Shown piece after piece: positions 44,582 through 55,400 of a DNA stretch of 64,000 nt (position 1 is its first letter; the number at the start of each line of letters is the position of its first letter). The notes under the pieces were generated by a model. It was given only the letters and a program-made list of their open reading frames with translations, made no database searches and was not told where the DNA came from. Source of the stretch: UBA6163 sp041753075 (GTDB lineage: Bacteria > Planctomycetota > Planctomycetia > Pirellulales > Pirellulaceae); assembly GCA_041753075.1 (NCBI GenBank), contig JBGSVE010000009.1, forward strand, positions 1 through 64,000, given 5' to 3'. A program made the position numbers and the translations under genes.

Positions 44582-44988
44582 TTGGACGACTCCATTTTTT
44601 CGATCATTGATTTCAACTCGCCAAGTTCGCTTGGATCAAGTTTGGAATCGTCAACCAAGCTCATCACCATCGATTTGATGGAACCGCCAAATAGTCGCTG
44701 GGCGAGTTGGGTTGCCATCGAACGACCGACGTTCCGCTTTTCCACGATTGCGCGATAGATAAAGGCACGGCCCTGCTTTCCCGCCTGCTCGATGAAACCC
44801 TTCGACTCGAGAATACGAACGGTTGTCATCACCGTCGTGTACGCCAAGTCTCTTGGCAGACGCTCGACGATCTCGGGCATCGCGATCGGTTGATGTTCCC
44901 AGATCACATTCATGACTTCCGATTCGGCGCCGGTCAATGATGTTTGGTCATTTCCGCTTGAACTGATGGCCGGGGTGTTAATTGGCAT
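44578..44988 (-). CDS. BlaI/MecI/CopY-family transcriptional repressor
   Basis: A 136-residue repressor with the winged-helix domain LTGAESEVMNVIWEHQPIAMPEIVERL...AYTTVMTTVRILESKGFIE (about 20-77), which binds DNA as a dimer, and a C-terminal dimerisation helix region. The scissile site targeted by the M56 protease would lie in the central linker. ATG 44988 is chosen because it follows the DUF1559-like stop by 46 bases. It probably represses its own operon. Confidence 0.92.
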   Translation of the reverse strand: MPINTPAISSSGNDQTSLTGAESEVMNVIWEHQPIAMPEIVERLPRDLAYTTVMTTVRILESKGFIEQAGKQGRAFIYRAIVEKRNVGRSMATQLAQRLFGGSIKSMVMSLVDDSKLDPSELGELKSMIEKMESSK

Positions 44989-45034
44989 TTCTTTGTTCAA
45001 TTCTGGCAAAACGCGTTTGATAGGGTCTACTTTG

Positions 45035-45937
45035 CTACAAGTCGCGACGTGACGATTGGCGGTAGGTTTCGGTGTCAATAGAATCGCCGATTAGTGAAAC
45101 GTGGCCGTCGGCCCAAACAAACAACGCGCCGCCCACGTGCCGGCTGGAAAACTCACATTCATCACATTCTTGACAATTCGGATGTGTGATTGCCGAACCG
45201 GTCAAGCGGCAACCGGCATCGGCTCCATCAAGATGCACGCCCAGCCACGTGGATGGCACAAATGCCATCGTTCGCTCGCCGACCAACAGCGTTTGCGATG
45301 TGCCGCGACGAAGTTCGGCAAGTCGAACGCCGCGTTCATGAACAATACTACCGTCGCCGAATAGCGCTCGCCGCGGTATCGGTGTCTCTTCGAAATCATC
45401 GGCCTCTACGGTGCCGTAGACACCGATGTAGTTTGCGGTAGGCAGAAAGACAGTCGGTGAATCGGCGCTATGAAGTCTGGTTTGGATCCCGTCGAGTAGG
45501 TCATCCTCACAAGTCAACTCAAACGCCGGCTCGGTAATGTCCGACGGGCACAAGAATATCTCAAGCGACCAATCGCTTGCTCTCTGGTAGGAAATTGTTT
45601 GCGGTAAAACCCCAAACTGCGACAATCGCTCATGCGCCGCAGTCTGTTCCAACTCCGGCAATACCTGGGTTGCCCACGAAGCGACGAATCGTTCGTTGTC
45701 TTTACTCGGCGTCCAGGCTTGAGGCAGCTTACAAAGCAAATCATGATGATTTTGCATGGCCAGTCCGATTTGACGCAACCGATCGGAACACAACATTCTT
45801 CGCGACGCTTCGCGTGCGAACATTAAGCCGGGAAGCAATATCGCCAGCATCATGGCGACGATCGAAATGGATACAGCCAGCTCCAGCACGGTGAATCCGC
45901 GTCGCGGTCGCTGTGATCCTGGACTATGAATTACCAT
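45035..45937 (-). CDS. DUF1559-like prepilin-type protein
   Basis: A 300-residue protein with a pilin-like N-terminus (RRGFTVLELAVSISIVAMMLAILLPGLMFAREASRRMLC): prepilin cleavage before Phe, methylated N-terminal helix. The body has QIGLAMQNHHDLLCKLP and the C-terminal CEFSSRHVGGALFVWADGHVSLIGDSID, as in DUF1559. It is shorter than the usual 330-430 residues. It lies upstream of blaI and M56 on the same strand (46 bases), so it may be the first gene of that operon. Confidence 0.87.
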   Translation of the reverse strand: MVIHSPGSQRPRRGFTVLELAVSISIVAMMLAILLPGLMFAREASRRMLCSDRLRQIGLAMQNHHDLLCKLPQAWTPSKDNERFVASWATQVLPELEQTAAHERLSQFGVLPQTISYQRASDWSLEIFLCPSDITEPAFELTCEDDLLDGIQTRLHSADSPTVFLPTANYIGVYGTVEADDFEETPIPRRALFGDGSIVHERGVRLAELRRGTSQTLLVGERTMAFVPSTWLGVHLDGADAGCRLTGSAITHPNCQECDECEFSSRHVGGALFVWADGHVSLIGDSIDTETYRQSSRRDL

Positions 45938-46003
45938 CTCAGCAAATTACTAAATTCTTCGGAGTTGCAGCAAGAGCGATTTTCGTGGGCCGGTGTCTGA
46001 GTT

Positions 46004-46190
46004 TGTGAGCGGAATGGCGCAAGTCACCGGCCGCGAGAATAACCAGCGGCTATCGGACTGTTGATTCAGTTTGAATTTGCAGTCGCTCGGATTAGGAGAT
46101 GGGCGTTAGCCCGGGTTATTGGACCGGGAACCGCCGCTAATGCGGTGCGGCTGATTGAATCAACAGTCCGCTTGCGCCGCGCCGCTCACA
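46004..46190. repeat. Composite palindromic element, family C (copy 2)
   Basis: Nested inverted repeats. The outer arms (46004-46023 and 46171-46190) are TGTGAGCGG...GGCGCAAG and its complement, 17 of 20 paired. The inner arms CGGACTGTTGATTCA (46054-46068) pair with the sequence ending at 46170. The core reads GCGTTAGCCCGGG against CCGCCGCTAATGC, matching the family C core at 37450-37517 (GCGCTAGCC). One arm carries an unpaired insertion of about 30 bases. Confidence 0.75.
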
Positions 46191-46203
46191 ACGCGAGGAG
46201 ATC

Positions 46204-46231
46204 GTAGAACGGTTGGGGACAACCGTTCTAC
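46204..46231. repeat. Perfect 12-bp-arm hairpin, family B (copy 2)
   Basis: A perfect inverted repeat: GTAGAACGGTTG, loop GGGA, then its complement CAACCGTTCTAC. The inner 8 bases of each arm are the same as in the hairpin at 36614-36632. It lies upstream of the giant gene and directly after the family C element. Confidence 0.8.
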
Positions 46232-46494
46232 AATTTTCGTCAGCCGAAATCGAACCTGAGACAAACCTCTTGCGCGGCGACGACTTGAGAAATCATGGCG
46301 ATTAGGTAGCCAGCGAGCGTTGTGCTAGCAATGCGGCGGCTGGGTTTCACTCCGGCACCAATTCGGTTGCATTGATTTCAGCCAAAGTAGTCACCGGATC
46401 GAATCTCGGGAGACACGTGTAAGTGCGACCATTCGCAAGTGGTAATGCATTGCCGTAAAAGATGTGCCAACCCTCCCAAGCGGCCCACCACTCC

Positions 46495-49400
46495 ATGAAT
46501 CAGCGCAACTTTTTTCGCTTCGGCGAAAAATCGGTAGACACTTCGTCTCGATCACGCTCCCAACAACGACGCGACAGCCGCAAACGGCTCGCCAAGCTGT
46601 TGGCCAGCCCAATGGGCGAGAAGCTTGAACGTCGCGAGCTGATGGCAGCGGATTTCGATCTTACTTCGTACCCGGCCATCACCAGCTTCTTGTTGACGGC
46701 CGAAAAGCCAGCCGCGAACGATTATCGATTGTCGCTGCGCGATCGTGCCAACCCGGCGACGCCGCTGCAGCAATTGTTGTTACTGACCACGCCACAGTCC
46801 GTGTCGATCGAAGGCACCGCGGGCAACGATAGTCTGTGGATTAATTTCGGCACCGTCACCACCGTTGACGGCAGCGGTAATTTTAACGACCACGTTCCTG
46901 CCGCGATCAGCTTCAGCGGCTTTGCGGGTGTCGATGAAGTTCAATTCACTGGCCACACCGCCATCAGCGGCAACCTTGAGATCAATGCCGAGACGATTCT
47001 TGTCGGTGCAACTCAGCGTGTCTCGTCGTCCGCGACGTTGACGCTTAACGCCGCTGCCAGTCTCGGTTCGCCGACGATCAGCGCGGTCACGGCCAGCCAA
47101 ACAGGAACCAACTCGGCCGCGGTCACGATCTCCGGTCACTTGAGCGCCGACGCGATCATTGTCAATGCGAAGACAGCCGGCAACGTCACCACAACCGGCA
47201 CCTCGTTTGTCGGCTCGGCTGAAAACCGCTTCACCGATTCGGCGACAATTGTTGTCTCCGATTCCGCGTCAATCACCGCCGCAACGTCGGTTGAACTGTT
47301 GTCGCAGCGCGATACTCGCTACAACGCCACCGCAGCTCGCGCGCTCAATCGCATTCTCGGCGACACTTCGATCACGATTGGTGCCGTCGGCGCAGGCAGC
47401 AACATCACCAGCGGATCGAAGTTGAGCATCAAGGCGATCGACAACGTTCGCGGCGATGCAACAAGTCCTGAACAGCCACTTGATCTGACGGGACTGACGG
47501 CACCGCTGTCCGCTGATGTTAGCGCGGCGCGAAATACGTTCATTGGCGAGACGCAAGTTCTGATCAATGATTCGATCATCCGCCAAACCGTCGCCGGTGG
47601 CGTGGGTACGATCATCGCCGCTGACCGTAACACCGTCGGCACGACCAATGTCGCTTCGATTTCGCTCGTCGATAGTTCGCCGACGCTTGACTATAGCGTT
47701 TCGCTCGCCGGTTCATATTCATCGAACCTGCTGATTGGCAACGTCCGCGCAACGATGTCCGGCGGGTCGCTGGCGGCGACTCATGGTTCGTTGACCGCGA
47801 CTGACGATTCAATCATGACGGCCAAGAGCGACTTGGCGGCACGAACGACCAGCACGATTTTCCCCAGCACGAATTTTGCCGCCGGTGCGTCGATCGCTTA
47901 CAACGCCGCCGCCGGTTCGGGACTCAGCGAATCGTTCATCGCCGCTGCGCAAGCGATTGCACCGGAGACTCGCACCGCCATCGCAGCCGAAACTCTTGCC
48001 AAGACGTACAACACCTCGCTCGATGTCAGCGGCGACTTCCGCATCGGGGCAACGTCGGCGCTGGGCATCAACGCCACCGTCAGCAACGCGGTCTCGTCGT
48101 CCAGCTCGACCGCTTACGGCTCAAAGGGTTCGGCCGCTGCCGGTGTCGTGGCGACGAACTATATCAATGCCCAAACGATTGCCCAGATCGAGTTCGCGGC
48201 GACTTACGAAATCCTTGGCGTTCCCAGTTTGGGCGTGATCAACGTTGGCGGCGATCTTGCAGTTGACGCGGACGATGATCGCCGCATTTATGCGAACACC
48301 AAGTTGGTTTCGTCCAGCATCATTACCAACGATGGCGGCGCAACGCTGGTTCAAGAAGCGATCAACGCGCTCTTGGCCGCTGATTTTGTCTCGACCAGCA
48401 CCGCAGCCGCACTCGTCTTCGGCTCGACTGTTCGCGTTGCCGACAATCACCAATCCGGTGGCTCGCCGCGCAAGGTTTACAAGTACCTGGGAACCAGCGG
48501 CAGCGTTGATTTGACCGCGGTAGACTTCAGCAATCTCGACAATTGGCAGCCTTCCGCAACCGACATTATCCCGACTGGTAACAACGTTGATGACAGCGAT
48601 TCGATTGCCGTCGGCGGCATTGTTACGTTGAACGACGTTCGCGGAGGCGCCACGGCCTCGATAACTCGCGCAAACGTAGCTGCGGGAGCCGTTGGCGTTG
48701 TCGCCACCGAAAGTGCGACGATTAACGCAACGCTGGATTCGGTTGTTGAGTCATCCGGCGGCAGCGCGTTTGGCACCGGCACCAGCTTGGCCGTCAACGG
48801 TGCGATCGCGACGAACAGCGTGCTCAGCTTTGCCAACGCCACGATCAGCGACAGCGAAGTCACGACCGTCGCCGCCGGTTCCAGTGATGGTGCCGTTATC
48901 GTCACCGCGACGAACGATTCGCTTGTCAATGCGATCAACCACAGCATCACAAAGACCGGTTCTAATGGGTTTTCCGCGATGCTGGCCTTTAACACGATCG
49001 GCTACCTGCCACAGAACGCTCTGTTCAACGCGCTCGATACGCTTGTCAACAGCAACATCGGCACTAAACAAACCGCAGCCACGACCGCTTCGATTCACAA
49101 CACCACCGTGGACGCTGGTGGTGGCATTGATGTGACCGCCGACTCGACCGCCGAAATCGAATCGGAACTCAGCAACTCGGCGACCTCGATTGCCTCGGCG
49201 CTCGACGGTGCAACCGGCAAAGCGATCGGTGGCGTTCTCGCTTCCAACATGGTCGCCTCCGAAGTCAAAGCGTTTATTGATTTCGATGCCGCCACGATTG
49301 CCGCCAACCGCGTCGTCACCGCCGCCGGTTCGATCAACGTCAACGCCACCGATGCCTCTTCGATCAGCGCCGACACCGGATTGCTCGCCGACTCGACGAC

Positions 49401-52400
49401 GACCAACACCGCCGGCACAAGCCTAGTCAACTCGTTCCTCAACTCACTGATCGGACAATACGAATACTCGAGCACTTCGGGGACCAAAACGCTTGCCTTC
49501 GGTGACAAAGTTCGCGTCGCGTCGACCTATGACTTGCCGAGCAATCCGATCGAGAGCGATGAGTTTGAGAACGCTGCGGTTTACCAATACATGGGCGTCG
49601 CCGGTTCGGTCAACCTTGGCACCATCGACTACTCCAACTACGGCTTGTGGCTCAAGCTTGAACCGTTCAACGTGCCGGGCAGCAATCTGAATTTCTCGGA
49701 ATCTGATTCGGTCGCGGTCGGCGGTTTGGTCGTCCGTAACGACATCGACGGCGGTGTGTTGGCGTTCATGGATCGCGTCACGGCAACGGCAACCGGCAAC
49801 ATCGTCGTCTCCGCCATCGGCGACCAAACTCTTGAAGCCACCACGGACAGCACCGTCAACTCATCCGGCGGCAGCGCGTTTGGCGGCGGCACGTCGCTGG
49901 CCGTCAACGGCGTCATCGTCACCAACAATGTCGTCGGTGGCGCGGATGCTTACGTTAAACGCAGTTCAATCGCGACGACGGCGTTGGACGATGCGGCGGG
50001 TGATTTTGAAGTCAGCGCCTTGAACACCGCGTCGTTCACGGCGACGAATACCAGCAGCACCAATTCCGGTGCCGATGCGTTCGGCGTGACGTTGGCGTTC
50101 AATCGACTTGGTTACGCACCGAGCAATTTGTTGTTCAATTCGCTCGACGCGATCTTTGGCACAATCCTCAGCGGCATCGATTCCGTTGGCGCATCCGCGC
50201 TGGTCGAAGACACACCGATCGACATCAGCGGCGACATGTCGGTCGTCGCCAGCAACGAAGCCTTGTTGACGGCAACGCTCTCCAACGCCACCGCATCCAG
50301 AGCGACGGCCATCTCAGGCGCTGCCAGCACCGCCGCCGCCGCGATCGTGGCCAGCAACTTGGTGCAAAGCGATGCGTCCGCGAAAGTCAACTTTACGCCG
50401 GCCTACTTGACCGCGAACAGTTCGACCCAAGGCCAAGTCGATGTCGGCGGCGATGTAAAAATCGAAGCCAAAGATCGCGCCGGGATCATTGCCGACACCG
50501 ATCTGGAATCAGTCTCCGAAGCGGCCAGCAGCGGATTCACTGGTGTTGTCCGCGACTTTCTCAGCCAACTGGATGAAAGCTACACGTTCACCAGTTTGTC
50601 GGGCACCAAGGCGCTGACAACATTGCAAGCCGTCCGCGTTGCACCCGGTCACACAGCAGGAGGAGTTGTCGGTGGCATTTATCGTTTGATCGGCAGTGGC
50701 GGATCGACCAACTTGGGCACCGAGGATTACACCAACACATCAAAATGGACACGTGTCACGATCGGTTCGGACGACATTCCCGAGCTCGGCGAAGACGATG
50801 ATTCGATGTCGACGGCGGTTGGTCTGTTGCTGATCCGCAACGACGTCAGCAGCAATGTCTTGGCAACGGTTACGCGGTCGGACGTTAGCTCAGGCGGCGA
50901 CATCGAAGTCAAAGCACTCGAGCAAGCCGACATCAGCTCGCGAGCCAGTTCGGTCGTAACCAGCGACGGAGCCGAAAGTTCGCTCGGCATCAACGGCACG
51001 TTGGCAACGAACGTTGTGGTCAGCGACGCGGTGGTGTTGATCGACGTTAGCACCTTGACCGCAGCCGGTGACTTAAACGTCTTGTCCGAGAATCGCAGTG
51101 GCATCGAAGCGGTACTGGAAAGCGCCACGACCACCGGTGATTCCGCCGTCGGGATCACAGCCGCATTCAACTTGCTCGGCGTCCGTCCGATCAACCTGTT
51201 CAGCACGCTGGTCGATTCCGTGATCGGCACCAACATCGACCTGCTTGTCAACTCGCCCGCCAAAGCCGATGCGATCATTCGCAACACGCCGATCACCGTG
51301 ACCGGCGACGTCAACATTCATGGCGACAACTTTGCGGAGCTCAACGCATCGATCAACAATTCGCTCGAAGCCGCCTCGTCCGGTGCCAGCTTTGTCCTGT
51401 CCGCCAACCGCGTCATCACCAACGCCGAAGCTGGCCTCACGTTTGACGCGGCGTTCGCAGCGCCGACCGTTGCGGTGGGTGGATCGCTCAGTGTGCTGGG
51501 CGAGAACCGCGCCGGCAACTACACCGACGTTCGCTTGTCGAACTCGACCGAAGTCTTCGACGACGGCCCGATCGGTGTGCTCAAGAATGTGTTGGCCGTA
51601 CTGGACCCCACGCCGTTCACTTATCTCAGCAGCGACGGCGACCAGATGGTCATCTTCGGCGATACCGTGCGTTTGACCCGCGATCACTCCGGCGGAGGCA
51701 CAGGTGGACGTCGCTACAAATACCTTGGCCAAGACGCGATGATTGACCTGTCCGAAACCGACTTCAGCAACACCGGCTTTTGGAAAGAAACTTCGGCGGT
51801 CCGCTTGCTCGACGGCGTGATTGGCAACCAAGACGACGGCGATTCAACATCGGTCGGTGGCATGTTGGTTCGCAACGATGTTCGCAGCAACGTGCTGGCG
51901 TATCTGACCAACGCGATTACAACTGCGGGCGACAACGTCAGCGTCGAAGCAGTCGAAGCGGCTGCGATCATCGCGGCGATCGATGCCGTAACGACTTCAT
52001 CGGCTGGCAACGACATGGGCGAAGGCTCATCGCTCGCGGTCAACGGAGTCATCGCCGCGAACTTAGTCTTGTCCAGTGCCTTGGCAACGATCACCGGCGG
52101 CAGCGTCACAACGACCACCGGTGACATCGATGTTCACAGCGATAATGATTCGTTTCTCAACGCTCGCAACAAGTCATCGATCAAGTCAACCGGCGATGCT
52201 GTTGGCGTGACCTTGGCCTACAACACGATCGGCTACGAAACCCAAGACATATTTACGCAAACGTTTGACGCGCTACTGGGCACCTCGTTTGGCTCACGCG
52301 AAAACGCGGTGAAGGTACACGCGATCGTCACCGACACACCGCTGGTCGCCGGTGGTGGCATCTCGGTCACGGCCGACAACTCGACGAAACTGCGGGCGCT

Positions 52401-55400
52401 GGTCAGCAACGAAACGGCGTCAGTGGCCGAGGCGCTGCGAGGTTCAACCAGCCGTTCGGCCGGCGCAGTTATTTCCAGCAATTTGGTATTGTCTGACACC
52501 AAAGCCACGATCAAGAAAGCATCGGGAGCCGACGGCATTGCGATAGCCCTAGACGGCGACGTGATGGTCATCGCGACCGAAGACGCATCGATCACCGCCA
52601 ATACAAAACTGGCTGCCACTTCGTCCGCCACCAACGACGGTGGACTCAGCCGCGTGCTGCGCAAGATCACCGAAGTTGTTGGTTATGACTTCACCGATCG
52701 TTCGGGATCGCGCGTCGTCGCCAATGGCAAATTGGTACTCCGCGACGGCCTTGATTTTACGTCGTCCGAGTTTGCCGATACGATCACCGCTGGCAATCGC
52801 ATCAAGTTGGAATTTGATACCGATAACGCGGCCAAAGACGATGTGTTCGAGTTCATCGGTGCAACCGATTTGGAAGCCGTCGAACTGGACCAAGTCAACT
52901 ACGCCGATGCAACGAAATGGCGTAAATTGTCTGGCGAAATTGACCAGGTTTACAGCTATGTCGGCACCACCGGCTCCGTTGACTTGGGCACGACCGACTA
53001 CAGCAACACCGCGTTGTGGTCAAAGCTATCGAGCATTAGCCCCAGCGACCTGATTCCCGGCTTGAGTCTGAACGTTACCGATTCCGATTCCGCTGGATTT
53101 GGTGGCTTGATTGTTCGCAACGCCGTTCGCTCCGCAGTCAACACGTTGATCGACAATTACGCTGTCACCGCAGCGGGCGACATCATTGCCAAGGCGATCG
53201 AAGCGGCCCGCATCTTGGCCCAGAACATCTCAACCGTGACCAGCAGCGGCGGCAGCGCAATGGGCACCGGATCGAGTCTGGCGATCAATGCCGTGATCGC
53301 AACCAATGCCGTTCAAGCCGCCGCCGAAGCGCTGATCGTCAACAGCAGTTTGACAACCACCGACGGCGGCGACGTTGATCTGCTGTCACGTAACAGTGCG
53401 GAGATCAACTCCAAAACATGGAGCACCGTCGAGTCCAACGGCAAGAGCATCGGCGTCACGTTAGCGTTCAACACACTTGGCTACGTGCCGCAGAACTTTC
53501 TTTTCAACACGATCGACACCGTGTTGGGCACATCGATCGGCGACAAGAACGCGATTAAGACCTACGCCACGATTCGCAACACATCGATCGTTGCCGACGG
53601 TGGAGTGCATGTGAATGCGACTTCCGATGGTGGCATTGATGCGCGAATCATTGGTTCCGGCAAATCGTTGTCCGTCACGCCCGGCGGTGGCAGCGACACG
53701 ATCAACGTCGGTGCAATCATCTCGCTGAACAAAGTCGCCACCGATACGTTGGCGTTGATCGATTCACCAGGCACGTTGACCGTCGCGTCAGGTGACTTGC
53801 AAGTCGGTGGCATCGATCGCGCTCGCGTGATCTCCGAAGTCCAGTCCAGTTCGATTGCCGTTGGTGCTGGTTCAGGGGCCTCGTCTGCCGTGTCAGTCGG
53901 TGTGACTTGGGCACGCAACGAAGTCGAAAACAACGTCCGCGCGCGGATCACCGGCGCCGGAACACAAGCTGCACCCGCGACAGTAACCGGTGGCGATCTG
54001 TTGGTCACGACACTGCGCCGTGGCAAGATCAACGCCACCGTCATCTCGACCGCGATCGGAATCGCCGCCAGCATCGGTGCTTCCAAGGCGATCAGCGGCG
54101 GTGGTGCGATTGCCGTCAACAACTTGACCGGAACCGCTGCCGCCGAACTGCTTACCAGCGTCATCGACGTTGACGCAAGCACGACCACCGGTGGCGATGC
54201 AACCATCCGCAGCGATGACGAATCGACGATCAATGCCCTAGTCCGGTCCGTTGCCGGATCGATCGCGATTGGAACGGGAAGCTCGCCCGCGTTTGCGCTC
54301 GGCCTGGCCGTTGCCAAGAATTTCATTGGTTGGAACAACAAGCAAGAATCAAACGACCACACCAACGAATCGCAACCGACCACGCTCGCCGGTGGTGACA
54401 AGGTCAAGATCGTCAGCGGGCCGCTGTACGGCAACGTCTATCGCTTCAAGGGAGCCACGACCAGCAACGCCAGTTTGATCAAACTTGGTCAAGAGAACTA
54501 TGACGACACCAACCGTTGGGAATTGGTCAGCGTCCAGGCCGATGATCACGCGACCGTGGCGATCGTCAGCGGCACGGTGCTCGATGTCGACGGCGATCTC
54601 GCCGTCACCGCCGAAAACACGGCTGGAATCGATGCCAAAGTGCTTGCCGGTTCGATTGCCGTGGGTGCATCGGGACAATCAGCGATCGCGGTCAGCATCG
54701 GTGGCGTGGTGGTCATCAACACAATCAACAGCGACGTCCAAGCGGCCATCACCGGCACGCCTGCGATCATCGCCGATCCGTTGTCGCCAGGCATCATTGC
54801 CGACTCGATCACGGTCACCGCCGACGATGCCTCCAGCATCACGACCATCGCCGGTGCCGCCGCAATCGCCGCCGCATTTTCAGGTACAAGCAGCGTCGCC
54901 GGAAGCATCGGTCTATCGCTGGCGTTCAACACGATCACCGGCGGTGCGCACGCCCTGCTGCTTGACAATGGCATCGTTGAAACGCGCGGCGGTGATGTCG
55001 ATGTCTCCGCCGTCAATCGCGCTCGGCCGTTGTTTGCGTTTACTCAATCAACCTATGGAATCACGCCCGCGGCCCTTGATGACGCGGCGATTCAGGACGA
55101 TGACAACAGCTACACCACTACGGTAAACGAAGGCACGGACGATGCATCGGCGGATAGTGCGATCCTCAACTCAGTTGCCAGCGCGCTGGCGGCCAGCGGT
55201 GAAAAGCTCGCCAAGGTTGACACACTGCGCGGCGGCTGGACGTTCAACAGCGGCGAAGGCACCCAGTCGCTTACGCCCGGCCAAACCGTGCGACTCGACG
55301 CTGGCTATCGCTCCGGTGGAGTCGGTGGCAATGTCTATCGATACAAAGGCATCGTCGTATCGTGCAACCTTGGATCGCAAAACTACGCCGACACGACACT

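Larger units (their letters stand above)
45938..46494. other. Repeat-rich intergenic region before the giant gene
   Basis: About 560 bases between divergent genes. It holds a short hairpin (GGGCCGGTG at 45987-45995 pairing with CACCGGCC at 46025-46032), the family C composite palindrome (46004-46190) and a family B hairpin (46204-46231). The remaining 260 bases before the giant gene's ATG contain no clear promoter or Shine-Dalgarno. A stop at 46456-46458 closes the giant frame upstream. Confidence 0.6.

Noticed and set aside
12366..46231. Hairpin families as insertion-sequence ends
   Set aside because: No transposase gene or target-site duplication is visible around any copy; they are called as dispersed hairpins only.
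45938..46494. tRNA or small RNA gene in the region before the giant gene
   Set aside because: The stems here are simple palindromes that do not fit a tRNA cloverleaf; no CCA end or anticodon arm seen.
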